The notes under the pieces: model-generated
Told to the model about the DNA's origin: nothing
What the model saw: only the letters and a program-made list of their open reading frames with translations
Database searches by the model: none
Program-made: the position numbers and the translations under genes
DNA from: JBCBXA01 sp039816825
GTDB lineage: Bacteria > Pseudomonadota > Alphaproteobacteria > Rhizobiales > Rhizobiaceae
DNA: 64,000 bases
Assembly: GCA_039816825.1 (NCBI GenBank)
Contig: JBCBXA010000002.1
Span: forward strand, 1-64,000
Direction: 5' to 3'
Shown here: one piece after another, positions 55,607-64,000 of the stretch
Position numbering within the stretch: the stretch's first letter is position 1
Layout of the letters: each line of letters opens with the position of its first letter

Positions 55607-56578
55607 CTATCGCTCCTTGGTATAGGGCACGCCACCTGCCTTGGGCGGAATGGCCTTGCCGATGAAACCAGCCAGCAGGACCACCACCAGAATATAGGGC
55701 AGTGCCTGAATGAATTGCGGGTTGAAGCTGCCGATGACCGGAATGCCGTCGACCCCTTGAATGACGGTGGACGTTGCGTCGAAGAATGCGAACAGCAGGC
55801 ACGCTCCCAGAACGGGCCACGGCCGCCATTTGGCGAAAATCAGCGCCGCGAGCGCGATATATCCACGTCCCGCCGTCATGTCCTTGCCGAAGCCAACCGA
55901 TTGGGCGAGGGACAGCGACGTGCCAGCAAAGCCGCACAGGACACCGCAGATGATCACTGCGCGGTACCGCTCAAAAGTGACCGAGATGCCCGCCGTATCA
56001 ACGGCACCCGGGTTCTCGCCCACGGCCCGCAAGCGCAGCCCGATGCGAGTGCGGTAGAGTATCCACGCCGTCAACGGCACGGCCAGAATGGCGAAGTAAA
56101 CCAAGATATTGTGGCCGGAGATGATGTCGGAATAGATGGTCCCGACAAGAGGCACATTCTGAAGAGTGTCCGCCAGGGGCAGAGTGATATCGAGGAACCG
56201 GCCATCGGAGGAGAGCATGGGTGTGCGACCACCCTGCCGAAACAGCGCCTGACCAAACAAGACGGTCACCCCGGCTGCAAAGAAGTTGATCGCCACGCCC
56301 GACACGATCTGGTTGCCCCGCACGGTGATGGACGCAAAGCCGTGGACCAGCGACAGCAGCACCGAGGACAGAATGCCCGCCATGAGCCCGAGCCAGGCGC
56401 TGTCCATGTAGAAGGCCACAGCCGCTGCTGCGAAGGCTGCCCCCAGCATCTTGCCTTCAAGGCCAATGTCGAACACGCCGGCGCGCTCGGAATAAAGGCC
56501 AGCAAGCGCTGCGAATATCAGCGGCACAGCTGCCTGAATGGTGGCGTTGATAACCGAGACAATGATGACAAGATCCAT
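55607..56578 (-). CDS. Nucleoside ABC transporter permease 2 (BMP/Nup family)
   Basis: This 323-residue inner-membrane permease of the branched-chain/monosaccharide-type BPD_transp_2 family has about eight helices. The N-terminal segment includes AALAGLYSERAGVFDIGLEGKML, and the conserved cytoplasmic motif is RLRAVGENPGAVDTAGI near residue 180. Such permeases pair with a second one and a duplicated ATPase to import nucleosides. It is nine bases downstream of permease 1 and immediately upstream of cdd. Confidence 0.93.
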   Translation of the reverse strand: MDLVIIVSVINATIQAAVPLIFAALAGLYSERAGVFDIGLEGKMLGAAFAAAAVAFYMDSAWLGLMAGILSSVLLSLVHGFASITVRGNQIVSGVAINFFAAGVTVLFGQALFRQGGRTPMLSSDGRFLDITLPLADTLQNVPLVGTIYSDIISGHNILVYFAILAVPLTAWILYRTRIGLRLRAVGENPGAVDTAGISVTFERYRAVIICGVLCGFAGTSLSLAQSVGFGKDMTAGRGYIALAALIFAKWRPWPVLGACLLFAFFDATSTVIQGVDGIPVIGSFNPQFIQALPYILVVVLLAGFIGKAIPPKAGGVPYTKER

Positions 56579-56587
56579 GATCGCCTC

Positions 56588-57703
56588 CTACTCCGCCGCC
56601 GCAGGTGCGCGCGAGCTGCGCCATTCACGATAGATTGCCGTGATGGTTGGCCGGAACATGTGCTCCATTGCACCGGCAAACAGGATTACCAGCCCCTGGA
56701 TCACCACAATCATATCGCGGGTGATGGCCGGCATGTCGAAGGCCAGCTCCGCCCCACCCTGATAAAGTGCGCCGAACAGAATGGCCGCCGGTATGATGCC
56801 GGCGGGGTGAGAACGGCCCATGAGGGCGACCGCGATGCCGACAAAGCCCGCACCGGCCACATTGTCGAGCGTATAACGAGCCTCAGACCCCACCACCGTA
56901 TTCATGGCCATCATGCCCGCCAGCGCGCCAGAGATCAGCATGACAATGATGATGGTGCGGGTTTGCGGGATGCCAGCATAGATGGCTGCAGATGGTGAAA
57001 CGCCCGTGGTCCGCACTTCATAGCCAAAACGCGTGCGCCAAATGAGCAGCCAGACGAGGAAAGCTGCGAGCAGCGCCACCAGGAAGGAAATGTTGAACGG
57101 GGCAGAACGGATGTTGATACCGAAAAGCCCCATTACGAAATCCATCTTCGGGATCTGCGCACCAGGTGGGAATGGCGCCGTTGCAGGCTCCATGGAGCCG
57201 TCTGGGCGAAGGGCACCAGACAGAAGATAAGTGATCAGTGCCGCGCCAATAAAATTGAACATGATCGTCGTGATCACGATGTGGCTGCCGCGCGTCGCTT
57301 GAAGCCAGGCGGGGATCAGCGCCCAGAGCGCGCCAAACAAGGCAGTTGCCAGAACGAGCAGCGGGAAGTTCACATACCAGGGCAGTATCGTGCCGAGCGA
57401 AATCGCAATCAGCGCAGCGCCAAGACCACCAACAAGCGCTTGCCCTTCACCGCCAATGTTGAAGAGCCCCGCGTGGAACGCGACGGCCACAGCAAGGCCG
57501 GTGAAGATGAAATTGGTCGCGTAGAACAGGGTGAAGCCAATGCCGGACCCATATCCAAACGCGCCACGCACCATCAGCTGCGCGGCCTCCAGCGGGTTCT
57601 CACCAACAAACAGGACCACCAGCCCCGCCACCAGAAAGGCGACGCCAAGGTTGAGAAAGGGGATCAGTCCAAAATCGATCCACTTGGGAAGATCGTCACT
57701 CAT
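56588..57703 (-). CDS. Nucleoside ABC transporter permease 1 (BMP/Nup family)
   Basis: This 371-residue permease has about nine helices. The AGLFNIGGEGQALVGGLGAAL motif near residue 75 and RTTGVSPSAAIYAGIP near 235 match the first permease of BMP-type nucleoside transporters. The N-terminal WIDFGLIPFLNLGVAFL helix starts near residue 6. The gene overlaps the upstream VOC-protein gene by four bases and is followed by permease 2 after nine bases. Confidence 0.93.
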   Translation of the reverse strand: MSDDLPKWIDFGLIPFLNLGVAFLVAGLVVLFVGENPLEAAQLMVRGAFGYGSGIGFTLFYATNFIFTGLAVAVAFHAGLFNIGGEGQALVGGLGAALIAISLGTILPWYVNFPLLVLATALFGALWALIPAWLQATRGSHIVITTIMFNFIGAALITYLLSGALRPDGSMEPATAPFPPGAQIPKMDFVMGLFGINIRSAPFNISFLVALLAAFLVWLLIWRTRFGYEVRTTGVSPSAAIYAGIPQTRTIIIVMLISGALAGMMAMNTVVGSEARYTLDNVAGAGFVGIAVALMGRSHPAGIIPAAILFGALYQGGAELAFDMPAITRDMIVVIQGLVILFAGAMEHMFRPTITAIYREWRSSRAPAAAE

Positions 57704-58170
57704 GTTTCATCTCCCACCTCTTCCCCGGACGGCCCTTCGGCCGCAAAATCGATGTGTCCGTTCTCATCCATGGGGAAGAACGGGTTGTACGCCACTTCCC
57801 AAAGATGGCCATCCGGATCGGCAAAGTAGCCGGAATAGCCGCCCCAGAAGACCTTTTGAGGCTGCTTGATCGCGGTGGCGCCAACACGGATGGCGTGGGC
57901 GTAGGCCTCGTCAACCTCGGCTTCGCTCAGGCAATTGTATGCCGTCGTTACTGCCTTGAAGCCATGACCCTCGGGTTTGACATGAGCATCCTCGGCCAAA
58001 CTGTCGGCCCCAAAGAGGCCGAGCACGACATTGGTACCGCGGAAGAACGAAACCTGCTCGTTGGATTGCTCTGCCTCCAGCGGCCAGCCGAGCGCCTCGT
58101 AGAAGGCACGCGCCCGAGGCATATCCGATACCCCAAGCGTCACGATGTTAATGCGCGGTGCCAGGCTCAT
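57700..58170 (-). CDS. VOC-superfamily (glyoxalase/bleomycin-resistance type) protein
   Basis: This 156-residue protein has two beta-alpha-beta-beta-beta modules. The first is VTLGVSDMPRARAFYEALGW and the second ends with WGGYSGYFADPDGHLWEVAYNPF, the usual VOC C-terminal signature. A Glu in the last strand (HLWEVAYN) could be a metal ligand. Substrate and reaction cannot be assigned. It is embedded between the ATPase and permease genes of the nucleoside transporter with four-base overlaps on both sides, so it is translated as part of that operon. Confidence 0.87.
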   Translation of the reverse strand: MSLAPRINIVTLGVSDMPRARAFYEALGWPLEAEQSNEQVSFFRGTNVVLGLFGADSLAEDAHVKPEGHGFKAVTTAYNCLSEAEVDEAYAHAIRVGATAIKQPQKVFWGGYSGYFADPDGHLWEVAYNPFFPMDENGHIDFAAEGPSGEEVGDET

Positions 58171-59807
58171 GTGTGGGCCTCGCCCATGGGGTCGGGTGTT
58201 GCAACATCGACGGGGACGAGACCGGGCGCGGCGTCCAGCTCAGCGGCCTTGCCCTGCTCGATGCCGGCCATCATCAATCCGATCTCTCCTTCCGGCGTCT
58301 CGGGCGTACATTCACCGACAATCTTGCCCGCAAACATGACAAGAACCCTGTCAGCGAGGGCGCGGATCTCGTCCAGCTCCACTGAAACGAGCAAGACTGC
58401 CTTGCCCGCATCGCGCATGGCGATGATGCGCTTGTGGATGAATTCGATCGCTCCAACGTCGACGCCGCGTGTCGGCTGGCCGATGATCAACACCTTGGGA
58501 TCGCGCTCCATCTCCCGCGCAAGCACGATTTTCTGCTGGTTGCCGCCGGAGAAATTGGCTGTCTTCAGCTTCGGGTTTGGCGGGCGGATATCATACTGCT
58601 CAATCTTGGCCTCTGCCTCTCGACGGATCGCTGCCATATCAAGGAACGCGCCATTCACGTAGGTATCGTCCGTCTGGTAGCCGAGAATGGCGTTTTCGCG
58701 CTCCTCAAACGGCAGGACCAGACCCATGTGATGGCGGTCTTCCGGCACGTGTGCCAACCCCCGTTCGCGAACCTCCTGCGGATCCGGCGTTGCAGATTGA
58801 TCCAGAGCTTCTCCGTCCAGCATGACGTCACCGGATGTCGGTTTGGTGATGCCGGAAATGGCCTTGAGAAGCTCAGACTGTCCATTGCCGGCCACGCCCG
58901 CAATGCCCACAATCTCGCCAGCGCGAATGTCGAAGGAGACGTTATCCACCATGGTGACGCCGCGCTTGTCCTTAACGGTCAGGTTGTGCACTTGGAGACG
59001 AACGTCGGTAGGCGTTGCCGCTTCCTTTTCCACTTGCAGCAGAACCCTGCGACCGACCATCAGTTCGGCCAACTCTTCGACGGATGTGTCGGCTGTGGTG
59101 CGTGTGGCCACCATCTCGCCGCGGCGCATGACGGACACTTCATCCGTGATGGCCATGATTTCCCGCAGCTTGTGGGTGATCAGGAGAATGGTTTTGCCCT
59201 GCGCCTTGAGCTGCTCAAGAATGCGGAACAGATGATCGGCCTCCGCTGGCGTAAGAACACCGGTAGGCTCATCGAGAATGAGGATTTCCGCGCCGCGAAA
59301 CAGCGCTTTCAGGATTTCGACGCGCTGCTGGAGCCCGACGGGAAGGTCTTGGATGACACTGTCCGGGTTCACGTCGAGGGCGTACTCGCTCTCCAGACGT
59401 TTGAGCTCTGCCCGAGCGGCAGAGATGCCTTTACTCAGGAGTGCCCCACCCTCAGCGCCGAGCATAACGTTCTCAAGCACGGTAAAGTTGTCGACCAGCA
59501 TGAAGTGCTGGTGGACCATGCCAATACCAAGATCGATGGCAGCGTCCGAGCTTTTGATTTGCACCGGGCGGCCATCCACTTCGATGCTGCCACTGTCGGC
59601 TTGGTAAAAGCCGTACAGAATGCTCATCAAAGTTGACTTGCCGGCGCCGTTCTCGCCGATAATGCCGTGAATTGTGCCCTTCTTGACAACCAGATCGATG
59701 TCCTTGTTGGCCTGAACCGGGCCGAAGCTCTTGGACACGCCGTTCAAGGAAATGGAAGGCGGCAGACCCTGCAGGTCCGCTGCGGTCATAGTGGGCTTTT
59801 CATGCAT
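58167..59807 (-). CDS. Nucleoside ABC transporter ATP-binding protein with two ABC domains
   Basis: This 546-residue protein is of the NupO/RbsA-like type. Domain one has Walker A GENGAGKST (near residue 54), signature LPVGLQQRVEI and LDEPTGVLTP. Domain two has the degenerate Walker A GVAGNGQSELLKA (near 315) and FSGGNQQKIVLARE. The HVPEDRHHMGLV segment marks BMP-type nucleoside importers. It drives the two permeases downstream. It follows the binding-protein gene after a 96-base gap with a strong hairpin, and its stop overlaps the VOC gene start. Confidence 0.95.
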   Translation of the reverse strand: MHEKPTMTAADLQGLPPSISLNGVSKSFGPVQANKDIDLVVKKGTIHGIIGENGAGKSTLMSILYGFYQADSGSIEVDGRPVQIKSSDAAIDLGIGMVHQHFMLVDNFTVLENVMLGAEGGALLSKGISAARAELKRLESEYALDVNPDSVIQDLPVGLQQRVEILKALFRGAEILILDEPTGVLTPAEADHLFRILEQLKAQGKTILLITHKLREIMAITDEVSVMRRGEMVATRTTADTSVEELAELMVGRRVLLQVEKEAATPTDVRLQVHNLTVKDKRGVTMVDNVSFDIRAGEIVGIAGVAGNGQSELLKAISGITKPTSGDVMLDGEALDQSATPDPQEVRERGLAHVPEDRHHMGLVLPFEERENAILGYQTDDTYVNGAFLDMAAIRREAEAKIEQYDIRPPNPKLKTANFSGGNQQKIVLAREMERDPKVLIIGQPTRGVDVGAIEFIHKRIIAMRDAGKAVLLVSVELDEIRALADRVLVMFAGKIVGECTPETPEGEIGLMMAGIEQGKAAELDAAPGLVPVDVATPDPMGEAHT

Positions 59808-59840
59808 GGGGAAAGCGCCTGCGCAAAATACACTGGATCT

Positions 59841-59883
59841 GATCAGTCATTGATCGGGGCCGCCCGCCCGAAGGCGAGCGGCC
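59841..59883 (-). promoter_or_regulatory. Tandem hairpins between the binding-protein and ATPase genes
   Basis: On the minus strand, GGCCGCTCGCC and GGCGGGCGGCC (59858-59883) form an 11-pair stem with one G-U pair and a TTCG tetraloop. A smaller GATCA/TGATC stem (59841-59855) follows. No T run is present, so this looks like an mRNA-stabilising or processing element at the 3' end of the binding-protein message rather than a full terminator. Confidence 0.6.
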
Positions 59884-59903
59884 ATGTTCCTGAATGCCGG
59901 AGC

Positions 59904-60899
59904 TTAGCCAGCTGGGCAGGAATCGTCCGACGTGTAGTCGTGAACCATGATCTCACCGGAGATGATGGCAGCCTGAGCTTCTTCGACGGCGGCCTTAATA
60001 TCGGCGGAGACAAGCTCTGCATTGTTCTCATCAAGGGCAAAGCCAACGCCTTCTTCAGCGAGACCAAGCACCTTGATGCCAGCTTCAACGCCATCGCCCA
60101 TACCGGCCTTCATGCCATCATAGACCGCAACATCGACGCGCTTGAGCATGGATGTCAGGACGGAGCCCGGATGCAGATAGTTCTGGTTTGAGTCCACACC
60201 GATGCCGAGCTTGCCCGCATCAGCGACCGCCTGCAGAACGCCAAGGCCTGTGCCGCCGGCTGCGTGATAGACAACGTCAGCGCCACGGTCCATCTGGCTG
60301 GTGGCGAGCTCGCCGCCCTTCACAGGGTTGTTCCATGCTTCACCGGTTGTGCCAGTCATGTTCTGCAGCACTTCAGCGTCCGGGTTCACCGACTTCACGC
60401 CCTGCACGTAGCCACAGGCGAACTTGCGGATCAGTGGAATGTCCATGCCACCCACAAAACCGACGGTGCCGGTTTCAGAGGCTTTCGCAGCCATCACACC
60501 AACAAGGTAAGAGCCTTCATGCTCCTTGAAGATGACGGACTGAACATTGTCCATATCCGGGATAAAGCCGTCGATGATGATGAAGTCAGTGTCCGGGAAG
60601 TCGGTAGCGACTGCCTTCATGGCTTCGGTGAAGGAGAAGGAGATGCCGAAAACCGGGCTGTGGCCGCGCTCAGCGAAGCGACGCAGGGCCTGCTCGCGCT
60701 GTGAAGACTGCTGGATTTCGAACTCGGCATAGTCGGTGCCGGTTTCCGCCTTGAAGCGCTCAGCACCGTTATAGGCAGCCTCGTTGAACGACTTGTCGAA
60801 CTTGCCACCAAGATCGAAGACAACCGCCGGACCTTCAGCCAAGGCAGTCGTGACCATAAGCCCCATAGCGGCGATGGTGCCCGTGATAAGCTTTCTCAT
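59904..60899 (-). CDS. BMP-family (Med/TmpC-like) nucleoside-binding protein
   Basis: This 331-residue periplasmic protein has a signal peptide of about 21 residues ending TALAEG. The BMP fold has FDLGGKFDKSFNEAAYNGAE near residue 28, DFIIIDGFIP, SYLVGVMAAKASETGTVGFVGGMDIPLI (family core, shown as SYLVGVMA and GFVGGMDIP), and GADVVYHAAGGTGLGV. It delivers nucleosides to the ABC transporter encoded downstream. The frame stays open upstream to 61511, antisense to mgsA, but the signal peptide fixes the start at 60899. Confidence 0.93.
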   Translation of the reverse strand: MRKLITGTIAAMGLMVTTALAEGPAVVFDLGGKFDKSFNEAAYNGAERFKAETGTDYAEFEIQQSSQREQALRRFAERGHSPVFGISFSFTEAMKAVATDFPDTDFIIIDGFIPDMDNVQSVIFKEHEGSYLVGVMAAKASETGTVGFVGGMDIPLIRKFACGYVQGVKSVNPDAEVLQNMTGTTGEAWNNPVKGGELATSQMDRGADVVYHAAGGTGLGVLQAVADAGKLGIGVDSNQNYLHPGSVLTSMLKRVDVAVYDGMKAGMGDGVEAGIKVLGLAEEGVGFALDENNAELVSADIKAAVEEAQAAIISGEIMVHDYTSDDSCPAG

Positions 60900-61235
60900 A
60901 TTACATCCCTGTTTTGACGCGCACCGATCGGCACGCGGGGTTTGTTTTGCAGCCGCCTTCAGGAAGCTGGTTGAACGGAAAGACATCAGCGCAGCTATGC
61001 CGCAGCCCCATGTCTCCGCCTGAGCCAAGCATGGCACGGCCCCGCGCCTCTTGGAAGCCCGCTTAAACATCGTGCAGTGCTTGTTTGTTGCACAACCGCA
61101 AGCGCTTTGAAAAAAGCGGCGCCAGCAGGTCGTCACCCGCAATTCTATCGGCTCAGACGCTTCCAAACACCTCAGACCTCCGCTAACGGTGCGCTCAGGC
61201 CGACGCCAACCCCTGACAGAACGGACAATCTGCAT
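60900..61235. other. Divergent intergenic region between the nucleoside-binding protein gene and mgsA
   Basis: These 336 bases hold no supported gene. They should carry promoters for the leftward nucleoside operon and for rightward mgsA. Short palindromes are present, namely CCGATCGG near 60924 and GTTG-N2-CAAC near 61086. Neither is specific enough to name a regulator. Open frames on both strands here are extensions of the flanking genes. Confidence 0.55.
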
Positions 61236-61640
61236 ATGGCGCAAAAACCGTGCATCGCGCTGGTCGCACATGACGCCAAAAAGGACGATCTGGTCGCTTT
61301 CGCCAGCCGGCAGGCCGAGACTTTGGGCCGTTTTGAGCTCGTGGCGACCGGCACGACGGGCGGCCGGATTGCGCAAGCGGTTCCAGAGCTTTCTGTTGAG
61401 CGGCTCAAGTCCGGGCCGCTCGGCGGCGACCAGCAGATCGGTGCCATGATCGCAAATGGTGACATTGAGGCGCTCATTTTCCTGGTCGACCCTTTGTCGC
61501 CCATGCCCCACGACGTAGACGTGAAAGCGCTGATGCGGCTGGCACTTGTCTACAACATTCCCATGGCGCTGAACCTCGCCACGGCTGAACTCCTGATCTC
61601 CACCGACCGAGTTTCGGTGGCACCCACCCCACGCGCCTGA
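61236..61640 (+). CDS. mgsA: Methylglyoxal synthase
   Basis: This 134-residue enzyme converts dihydroxyacetone phosphate to methylglyoxal and phosphate. The catalytic and phosphate-binding residues are in [13 protein letters not shown] (His and Asp near residue 12), VATGTTGG (near 37), [11 protein letters not shown] (near 59) and [15 protein letters not shown] (Asp and His near 83). All are intact. The frame opens at 61077, but the Met at 61236 is the family start. It is followed by glk after 32 bases, an order I associate with Hyphomicrobiales. Confidence 0.96.
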   Translation: MAQKPCIALVAHDAKKDDLVAFASRQAETLGRFELVATGTTGGRIAQAVPELSVERLKSGPLGGDQQIGAMIANGDIEALIFLVDPLSPMPHDVDVKALMRLALVYNIPMALNLATAELLISTDRVSVAPTPRA

Positions 61641-61672
61641 CGGCTGCGCCTTGAGACGGTAGAACCTATTTC

Positions 61673-62716
61673 ATGTCGATTGAAACAGACCTCACAGATC
61701 CGACCAGCTTCACCTATCCCGTCCTCATCGGCGATATCGGCGGCACCAATGCGCGGTTTGCGCTGGTTGTGGACAGCCACGCCGCACCCCGACATTTCGA
61801 CCCGGTGCGCACGGCGGACTATGAAACCATCGGCGAAGCCATTGATGCCGGTGTTTTGAATAAGACATCGCTCATTCCGCGCACCGCCATTCTGGCTGTG
61901 GCGGGTCCGGTGGACGGCGACGAGATCGATCTGACAAATGCGCATTGGGTCATCAAACCCAAACAGTTGGCCCGCGAGTTTGGACTCGAGGAGGTCATCA
62001 TCCTCAACGACTTTGAGGCACAGGCGCTGGCACTGTCCGCTCTCAAGGATGAGGAAATCGAACCGCTGACGGACAATGAGGCTGACCCTGTCGGACCAAA
62101 GGTCATTCTCGGGCCAGGGACCGGTCTTGGCGTTGCAGCGCTGGTCAACGCTAAGGGTGTCTGGCTACCCATCCCGGGCGAAGGCGGCCATATCGACCTC
62201 GCGCCGGTGAGCGAGCGCGACAAGGAATACTGGCCCTATCTCGAAACCGTCGAGGGCCGGGTGTCGGCAGAGCAAGTCGTTTGCGGCGACGGGCTGATCA
62301 ATCTCTACAACGCCCTTTGCAAAGCAGACGGTGTTACGCCGAAGTTCTCTCAGCCCTCGGAGATTTCAGACGCCGCCATCAAGGAAGTAGACGCGCTGGC
62401 CGACGAGACGCTCGACATCTTTGCCGAACATCTGGGGCGGGTTGCTGGCAATCTCGCGCTAGTGTTCATCGCCACGGGGGGCGTCTACCTCACCGGCGGT
62501 ATCAGCCAGAAGATCATTGAGGTGCTGCGCAACGGAAAGCTCATGGCGGCTTTTCGTGACAAGGCGCCCCACAGTGCCATGATGACCGAACTGCCGGTGT
62601 CCGTGGTGATGCACCCGCTGGCACCGATGCTCGGCCTTGCGGCCTATGCCCATGCTCCGGTTCGGTTTGGCATGAAGACCGCCCATCGGCGATGGCTGCA
62701 TTCGGATGCGCAATAG
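61673..62716 (+). CDS. glk: Glucokinase
   Basis: This 347-residue ASKHA-fold kinase of the proteobacterial Glk type has the phosphate-1 motif LIGDIGGTNARFAL near residue 18. The catalytic Asp is in ILNDFEAQALAL (near 108), followed by GPGTGLGVAAL (near 145), GEGGHIDLAP and the C-terminal adenosine motif GGVYLTGGISQ. It phosphorylates glucose with ATP. It sits between mgsA and an ABC exporter gene on the same strand. Confidence 0.95.
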   Translation: MSIETDLTDPTSFTYPVLIGDIGGTNARFALVVDSHAAPRHFDPVRTADYETIGEAIDAGVLNKTSLIPRTAILAVAGPVDGDEIDLTNAHWVIKPKQLAREFGLEEVIILNDFEAQALALSALKDEEIEPLTDNEADPVGPKVILGPGTGLGVAALVNAKGVWLPIPGEGGHIDLAPVSERDKEYWPYLETVEGRVSAEQVVCGDGLINLYNALCKADGVTPKFSQPSEISDAAIKEVDALADETLDIFAEHLGRVAGNLALVFIATGGVYLTGGISQKIIEVLRNGKLMAAFRDKAPHSAMMTELPVSVVMHPLAPMLGLAAYAHAPVRFGMKTAHRRWLHSDAQ

Positions 62717-62765
62717 CGGCCATATCCGGGTTGGTCAGTCGGCACAGGCTCAGCTAAGACAAAGC

Positions 62766-64000
62766 ATGGCTTCGGTGGGACATAGCGGCACGCACGCGCA
62801 GGAGGCGATGGCTGAGGGCGGGTTTCGCGTATTCCGCAGGATCATAGGCGCCAACTTCCGGCTGCAACCACGGGTTTATGGGGTTGCAATTATCTGTCTG
62901 ATCATCGTGGGCGCATCGAGCGGGCTGTTGGCCTGGATGGTGCAGGACATCGTCAATGAAGTGCTGCTGGCCACCGACACCAGCCTTCTGTTCTGGGTCG
63001 CCGGCGGGTTTGTTGCGGCCTACATCACGCGGGGTGTGGCAGGGTTCCTGGCAAAGGTGGCTCTGGGCCGGATCGGCAACTCCATCGTCGCGACCTATCA
63101 GAGCCGGGTCTACAATCACCTGCTGACGCTCGGGCTCGACTATTTTGGGCAATCGCGCTCCGGCTATCTGGTCGGCGAAATCAATGAGAACATAAACTCG
63201 ATGCGGCAGATGATTGTCGCAGTGCTCTCGGGCATCACTCGGGAAACGGTCACGGTGATCGGGCTGTTCGCCGTCATGATCGCTCTTGAGCCCCAGCTGA
63301 CCACTATTGCGGTCATCGTGGTGATCGTAGGCGGCCTTTCAACGCGCACCCTGATCCGGCGAATGAAGAAGCAGACGGTCACGCTTACAGACGCCGTGGC
63401 GAGGGTGGCTTCCCGGTTTCAGGAAACCGTTTCATCGATGGATATCGTCAAGGCGTTCACACTCGAAGAGCGCTTTAAGGCGCGGGCAAGTGATGAAATC
63501 ACCGCAGCTGAGAAGGCAGCCAATGCTGCTGTTCGCACTGACGCAGCCACCGGCCCCGTCATCGAAACACTCGCTGGCCTGTCGGTCGGTGGCCTGCTGA
63601 TTTATATGGGGCTGCGCGCAGCTGGCGGCGATGTCGATCCGGGCAGTTTTTTCGCGTTTCTGACCGCCTTGATCATGCTCTATGACCCAGTGAAACGGCT
63701 GCTTTCGATGCGCGTATGGTTTGAACGTGTCGTCACCAACGCCCGCATGATTGAAAGCATTCTGCGCACACCACCACGCCAGAGCGACCGACCCGATGCC
63801 AAGGCATTGAGGCCCCGGCAGGGACGAGTTGAATTCAACAAGGTGTCGTTCGGCTATGACACTGGGCTGCCGGTGGTGGAGAATATCGACCTCGTTGCCG
63901 AGCCCGGCAAGATCACGGCGCTTGTTGGGGCGTCGGGCAGCGGCAAGAGCACGCTCTATGCGCTGCTTCTCCGGTTCTACGATCCCAGTTCAGGCAGCAT
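62766..64000 (+). CDS. ABC exporter, fused permease and ATPase (MsbA-like; partial, runs off the window)
   Basis: The first 411 residues are visible. Six transmembrane helices lie between about 38 and 310, with the coupling segment SSMDIVKAFTLEERF near 220. The ATPase domain begins near 355, and Walker A is in LVGASGSGKSTLYALLLRFYDP. The signature and Walker B lie beyond the right edge. The half-transporter layout fits lipid or multidrug exporters of the MsbA type, with the substrate unknown. It begins 49 bases after glk and is probably co-transcribed. A later Met (MAEGG) is an alternative start. Confidence 0.92.
   Translation, partial: MASVGHSGTHAQEAMAEGGFRVFRRIIGANFRLQPRVYGVAIICLIIVGASSGLLAWMVQDIVNEVLLATDTSLLFWVAGGFVAAYITRGVAGFLAKVALGRIGNSIVATYQSRVYNHLLTLGLDYFGQSRSGYLVGEINENINSMRQMIVAVLSGITRETVTVIGLFAVMIALEPQLTTIAVIVVIVGGLSTRTLIRRMKKQTVTLTDAVARVASRFQETVSSMDIVKAFTLEERFKARASDEITAAEKAANAAVRTDAATGPVIETLAGLSVGGLLIYMGLRAAGGDVDPGSFFAFLTALIMLYDPVKRLLSMRVWFERVVTNARMIESILRTPPRQSDRPDAKALRPRQGRVEFNKVSFGYDTGLPVVENIDLVAEPGKITALVGASGSGKSTLYALLLRFYDPSSGS

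Noticed and set aside
60900..61511. An extension of the nucleoside-binding protein by about 200 residues antisense to mgsA
   Set aside because: The Met at 60899 starts a good signal peptide, and the extension is the shadow of mgsA and the promoter region.
1..64000. Mobile elements, CRISPR arrays, tRNA genes, prophage or clear foreign islands
   Set aside because: I looked for transposase and integrase motifs, regularly spaced repeats, tRNA-like T-arm sequences and marked composition changes. Only the flp upstream region is noticeably AT-rich, which promoters explain.

Overview
This is a gene-dense, GC-rich (about 60 %) chromosomal segment from an alphaproteobacterium, most likely of the order Hyphomicrobiales (Rhizobiales). 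The evidence is the gene order rpmH-rnpA-yidC-yihA-argB-dapD-dapE, the dnaX-ybaB-recR and def-fmt-truA blocks, a DnaX that has lost most of its zinc-finger cysteines (as I recall from Rhizobiales DnaX proteins), and a Caulobacter/Rhizobium-type Tad (Flp) pilus locus. I could not place the genus. I saw no insertion sequence, prophage, CRISPR array, tRNA or 16S/23S/5S rRNA gene. The one structural RNA is the small SRP (4.5S) RNA.

Layout. 1-2023: a flavin disulfide oxidoreductase (cut by the left edge) and a TVP38/DedA-like membrane protein. 2204-8489: rpmH, rnpA, yidC, yihA, an OmpA-family protein and argB. 8501-17512: small metabolic and membrane genes around dapD and dapE (lysine/peptidoglycan precursor synthesis), a HAD nucleotidase, a LOG-family protein, three poorly known membrane proteins and nudC. 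17627-25418: 4.5S RNA, dnaX, ybaB, an aldo/keto reductase, recR, rmuC, def, fmt and truA. 25431-27166: pheA and a membrane-anchored cytochrome c. 27282-34578: a peptide ABC transporter of the Yej type with a PIN-domain gene embedded in it, then a ghrA-like dehydrogenase. 34575-36820: an NlpC/P60 hydrolase and an M17 aminopeptidase. 36949-47655: the Tad pilus locus. 47678-60899: a nucleoside salvage and uptake region (deoB, add, upp, deoA, deoC, a purine nucleoside phosphorylase, cdd and a BMP-type nucleoside ABC transporter). 61236-64000: mgsA, glk and a partial ABC exporter.

How the genes work together. In the nucleoside region the ABC importer would bring nucleosides in. Cdd, the purine nucleoside phosphorylase, DeoA and Add would convert them to bases and (deoxy)ribose 1-phosphate. 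DeoB and DeoC would pass the sugar into glycolysis, and Upp would salvage uracil. The deoA gene carries an apparent one-base frameshift, so this route may be broken for pyrimidines, or the sequence may contain an error. In the Tad region Flp is the pilin, CpaA its peptidase, CpaC the secretin, CpaB/CpaD/TadD assembly factors, CpaE the localisation ATPase, CpaF the motor ATPase and TadB/TadC the platform. TadE/F/G pseudopilins are not in the window. Near-consensus CtrA boxes lie before three of the Tad transcription units.

Most of the window is ordinary core genome. The points most worth a second look are the deoA frameshift, the PIN gene translationally coupled inside the Yej operon, the CtrA-like boxes, several well-formed hairpins at gene junctions, and an uncharacterised membrane-protein pair inside the dapD-dapE cluster. 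I did not find a clear novel multi-gene system.
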